The translations under genes and the position numbers were made by a program. 64,000 nt of DNA from Lewinellaceae bacterium SD302 (GTDB lineage Bacteria > Bacteroidota > Bacteroidia > Chitinophagales > Saprospiraceae). The notes below the pieces were generated by a model that was not told the DNA's origin, did not search any database, and was given only the letters and a program-made list of their open reading frames with translations. Below are positions 61,667 to 64,000 of the stretch, in pieces. Each line of letters begins with the position of its first letter. Within the stretch, counting starts at the first letter, position 1. The DNA lies in NCBI GenBank assembly GCA_002591745.1, contig PDLQ01000027.1, positions 1 through 64,000 of the forward strand. The letters run 5' to 3'.

Positions 61667-64000
61667 ATGAGAATTTTAATTTGTGCCATTCTACTGGCAG
61701 TAACTTCCGGGCTACTGGCCCAGGAGTCCGTTACGCCACGCCCCGAATACCAGACCCAGCGCATTGAAGGTGAACCACCCACGATCGATGGCAAGTTGGA
61801 TGATGCTGCCTGGAATCAAGTGGAGTGGGGTGGTGATTTTTACCAAAGGCAACCCGATGATTCGGCTCCGGTTTCCCAGGAAACAAGCTTTAAAATTCTT
61901 TACGATAATCGCTACCTCTACGTTGCCTGGCGGGCCTACGATACCGAAGCGAAACTGATTGAGGCGCGGCTGGGCCGCCGCGACGAATTCCCGGGTGATT
62001 GGGTGGAGATCAATTTCGACAGCTTCAACGACAAGCGCACGGGATTTTCTTTTTCAGCATCTGCCAGTGGAGTTCGGGGTGATGAATTTATCAGCAATGA
62101 CGGAAACAACTGGGATAGTAGCTGGAACCCATTTTGGTTCTTTAAAAGCCAGATCGATGACGAGGGCTATACCGTGGAAGCGCGGATTCCTTTTTCTCAA
62201 CTCCGTTTTGGCAAAGACGAAATTCAGGAATGGGGACTTCAGGTTAACCGTAATCTGTTTCGCGAACAAGAATCCAGTTCCTGGTCACCCATCAAACAGA
62301 CTCAACCCGGCTGGGTGAGCCGCTTTGGTACACTCAAGGGACTCTCTGGCATCAAACCACGCAAACCACTGGAAATTCAGCCCTACGTACTGGGCCAGAT
62401 TCGTACCGGTGGTGGTTTTGCGGATGCAGACCCCTTTGACCGCAAAACCGAAGAAAGACTGAGTGTCGGACTGGACGGCCGGATCGGTATCACCAATGAT
62501 ATCGCCGTGGACTTTACGGTCAATCCCGATTTCGGTCAGGTAGAAGCCGATCCCGGCGCAATCAACCTCGACGGGTTCCAGATTTTCTTTCGTGAACAAC
62601 GACCCTTCTTCGTAGAGAACCGCAATATCTTTGACTATAGCGTCACTTCCGCCGAGGCTGGGGGGCAGTACAATAGCGATCTGCTGTTCTACAGTCGTCG
62701 GATCGGTGGCTCGCCCAGCCGCAGGGTCAGAGCAAATAATGGTGTAGGCCGCTTTGTCCAGCAACCGGAGAATACCACCATCTTGGGCGCGGCCAAAGTC
62801 AGCGGTAAGACCAGGGAAGGCCTCAGCCTGGGAATCTTGTCCAGCTTCACCGAACGGGAATTCGCTACCGTCATCGATACAACTGGTGAGTTTGAAGAAG
62901 AGGTAGAGCCCTTCACCAGCTACAATGTAGGTCGGGTACAACAGGATTTCAACAAGCGCCAAAGTACTATCGGCGTGATGGTCACCCGGGTAGACCGTAA
63001 TCTACGTACCGATCAACTCGATTTCTTGCACAACCAAGCCACCAGCAGTGGGGTAGATTTGGTGCACCGCTGGAAAGATCGTGCCTGGTCCTTACGAGCC
63101 AATATGGTTTTCAGCAACGTCAGCGGTAGCCAGGAGGCCATCACCCGCACCCAGCGATCTTTCGAGCACCTCTTCCAGCGACCCGATGCCGACCACCTGG
63201 GTGTAGATACCAGTCTGACCAGCCTGAGTGGCACCGGCGGTACAGTTTCCATTGGCGAGTTTGACGGTGACTGGGTTTTCCAGTCCGGCTTCACCTATCG
63301 CAGTCCTGGACTGGAACTCAACGACATCGGTTTTTTGACAAATACCGATCAGATCAACTACTTTGCCTGGGGAGCCAGACGCTGGCGTAATCCAACTAAA
63401 TTTTTCAATCGCTTCCAGTGGAACCAGAATATTTATATGGGCTGGGATTTCGCCGGCAATTCCCTTAACCGGAGCTACAATACCAACTTCTGGGGCCAGA
63501 CCAAGGGCTTTAGCAATTTCAATTACTTCCTGAATCTGGAGCAGCAGGATATCAGCAAGAATGCCCTCCGGGGCGGACCGCTTTTGCGTCGCTCTCCGGG
63601 ATATTTTACCGGTGGTGGCTTCGGATCGGACTACCGCAAACGATTCAACGTTTACCTTAATTTTGGCTTCGGCGGCAGTTATGACGGAAACGTAAGGGGA
63701 GCTAATATTGGTCTGGATTTCAACTACCAGCCCATTGATGCCCTCAGCCTTTACGCCAGCCCTTCAATCGATTGGGGGAGCCGTAATGACCAATATTTCG
63801 ACCAACAATCTGATGATGGCCGCATTGGCTACCTTCACGGCAGCATCGAACAGCAAACCCTCAGTATCACCCTGCGGGCGACCATTAACCTGACGCCAGA
63901 CTTTACCATCCAGTACTATGGCCAGCCCTTCGTGGCCCGGGGCGTCTACGATAATTTCAAGAACGTAGCCGATCCACTGGCCAGGGACTTCGGCGATCGA
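61667..64000 (+). CDS. DUF5916 outer-membrane-associated protein with CBM9-like N-terminus (partial)
   Basis: The frame is open from ATG 61667 through the last base of the window (778 codons), so the 3' end is missing. A signal peptide (ILICAILLAVTSGLLA, cleavage after AQ) precedes a family-9 carbohydrate-binding-like domain (IEGEPPTIDGKLDDAAWNQV, ILYDNRYLYVAWRAYD, WVEINFDSFNDKRTGF). The DUF5916 part follows (AVDFTVNPDFGQVEADPG, FFREQRPFFVENRNIF, LFYSRRIGGSPSRRV) and is rich in amphipathic beta strands, consistent with an outer-membrane barrel. The role of this family is not established. It starts 74 nt after treS and may be co-transcribed with it. Confidence 0.85.
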   Translation, partial: MRILICAILLAVTSGLLAQESVTPRPEYQTQRIEGEPPTIDGKLDDAAWNQVEWGGDFYQRQPDDSAPVSQETSFKILYDNRYLYVAWRAYDTEAKLIEARLGRRDEFPGDWVEINFDSFNDKRTGFSFSASASGVRGDEFISNDGNNWDSSWNPFWFFKSQIDDEGYTVEARIPFSQLRFGKDEIQEWGLQVNRNLFREQESSSWSPIKQTQPGWVSRFGTLKGLSGIKPRKPLEIQPYVLGQIRTGGGFADADPFDRKTEERLSVGLDGRIGITNDIAVDFTVNPDFGQVEADPGAINLDGFQIFFREQRPFFVENRNIFDYSVTSAEAGGQYNSDLLFYSRRIGGSPSRRVRANNGVGRFVQQPENTTILGAAKVSGKTREGLSLGILSSFTEREFATVIDTTGEFEEEVEPFTSYNVGRVQQDFNKRQSTIGVMVTRVDRNLRTDQLDFLHNQATSSGVDLVHRWKDRAWSLRANMVFSNVSGSQEAITRTQRSFEHLFQRPDADHLGVDTSLTSLSGTGGTVSIGEFDGDWVFQSGFTYRSPGLELNDIGFLTNTDQINYFAWGARRWRNPTKFFNRFQWNQNIYMGWDFAGNSLNRSYNTNFWGQTKGFSNFNYFLNLEQQDISKNALRGGPLLRRSPGYFTGGGFGSDYRKRFNVYLNFGFGGSYDGNVRGANIGLDFNYQPIDALSLYASPSIDWGSRNDQYFDQQSDDGRIGYLHGSIEQQTLSITLRATINLTPDFTIQYYGQPFVARGVYDNFKNVADPLARDFGDR

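Overview
The window reads as a chromosomal segment of a Bacteroidota bacterium, most likely of the Saprospiria/Lewinella type. The grounds are a SusC/SusD pair, six proteins ending in a type IX secretion (T9SS) C-terminal sorting domain, a fused alpha/beta E1 2-oxoacid dehydrogenase of the Bacteroidota kind, no visible Shine-Dalgarno sequences, and several upstream matches to the Bacteroidota -7 promoter element TAnnTTTG. The assignment comes from gene content and sequence style, not from a database search.

Layout. 277-3070 (+): hisS and a gatA-type amidase. 11109-3071 (-): pyk, a PaaE-type ferredoxin reductase, an OmpA/PD40 envelope protein, rfbA and an ArnT-like membrane glycosyltransferase. 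11482-12159 (+): a small secreted protein made of two copies of one domain. 12322-15780 (+): mfd. 18439-15848 (-): a secreted sortilin/BNR-repeat protein. 22402-18872 (-) and 22678-27680 (+): a divergent locus of an FG-GAP/ASPIC lipoprotein and SusC/SusD. 30194-27975 (-): recQ. 30531-34225 (+): kpsF/kdsD and the fused E1. 37224-34732 (-): an operon of ECF sigma factor, anti-sigma-like membrane protein and DUF4097 protein. 37614-44073 (+): three secreted proteins with 1-nt start/stop overlaps, the last two being tandem paralogues. 44182-45357 (+): a serine beta-lactamase-family protein. 50452-45450 (-): rimP, nusA, infB. 50851-56151 (+): a 1766-aa beta-helix protein with nine ~147-aa repeats. 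57758-56328 (-): an FG-GAP T9SS protein. 58305-61592 (+): trehalose synthase-maltokinase fusion. 61667-64000 (+): a DUF5916 protein cut by the window end.

How it fits together. Housekeeping genes (translation, repair, glycolysis) alternate with envelope and secretion genes. RfbA, KpsF and the glycosyltransferase suit surface polysaccharide synthesis. SusC/SusD with the FG-GAP lipoprotein suits polymer uptake. The T9SS proteins suit surface display. No T9SS machinery, tRNA, rRNA, CRISPR array, transposase or phage gene was seen.

The most unusual signal is not a gene. A ~21-bp intergenic sequence, consensus close to cATTGCTACTTTGnTAGyC, occurs 14 times and points at the adjacent gene in 11 cases. 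Other non-coding signals are a 22-bp-arm hairpin after nusA, a promoter-plus-terminator leader before rimP, a triple 20/21-bp-phased repeat before the FG-GAP gene, and a repeat-rich convergent gap at 34226-34731 that may encode an RNA.
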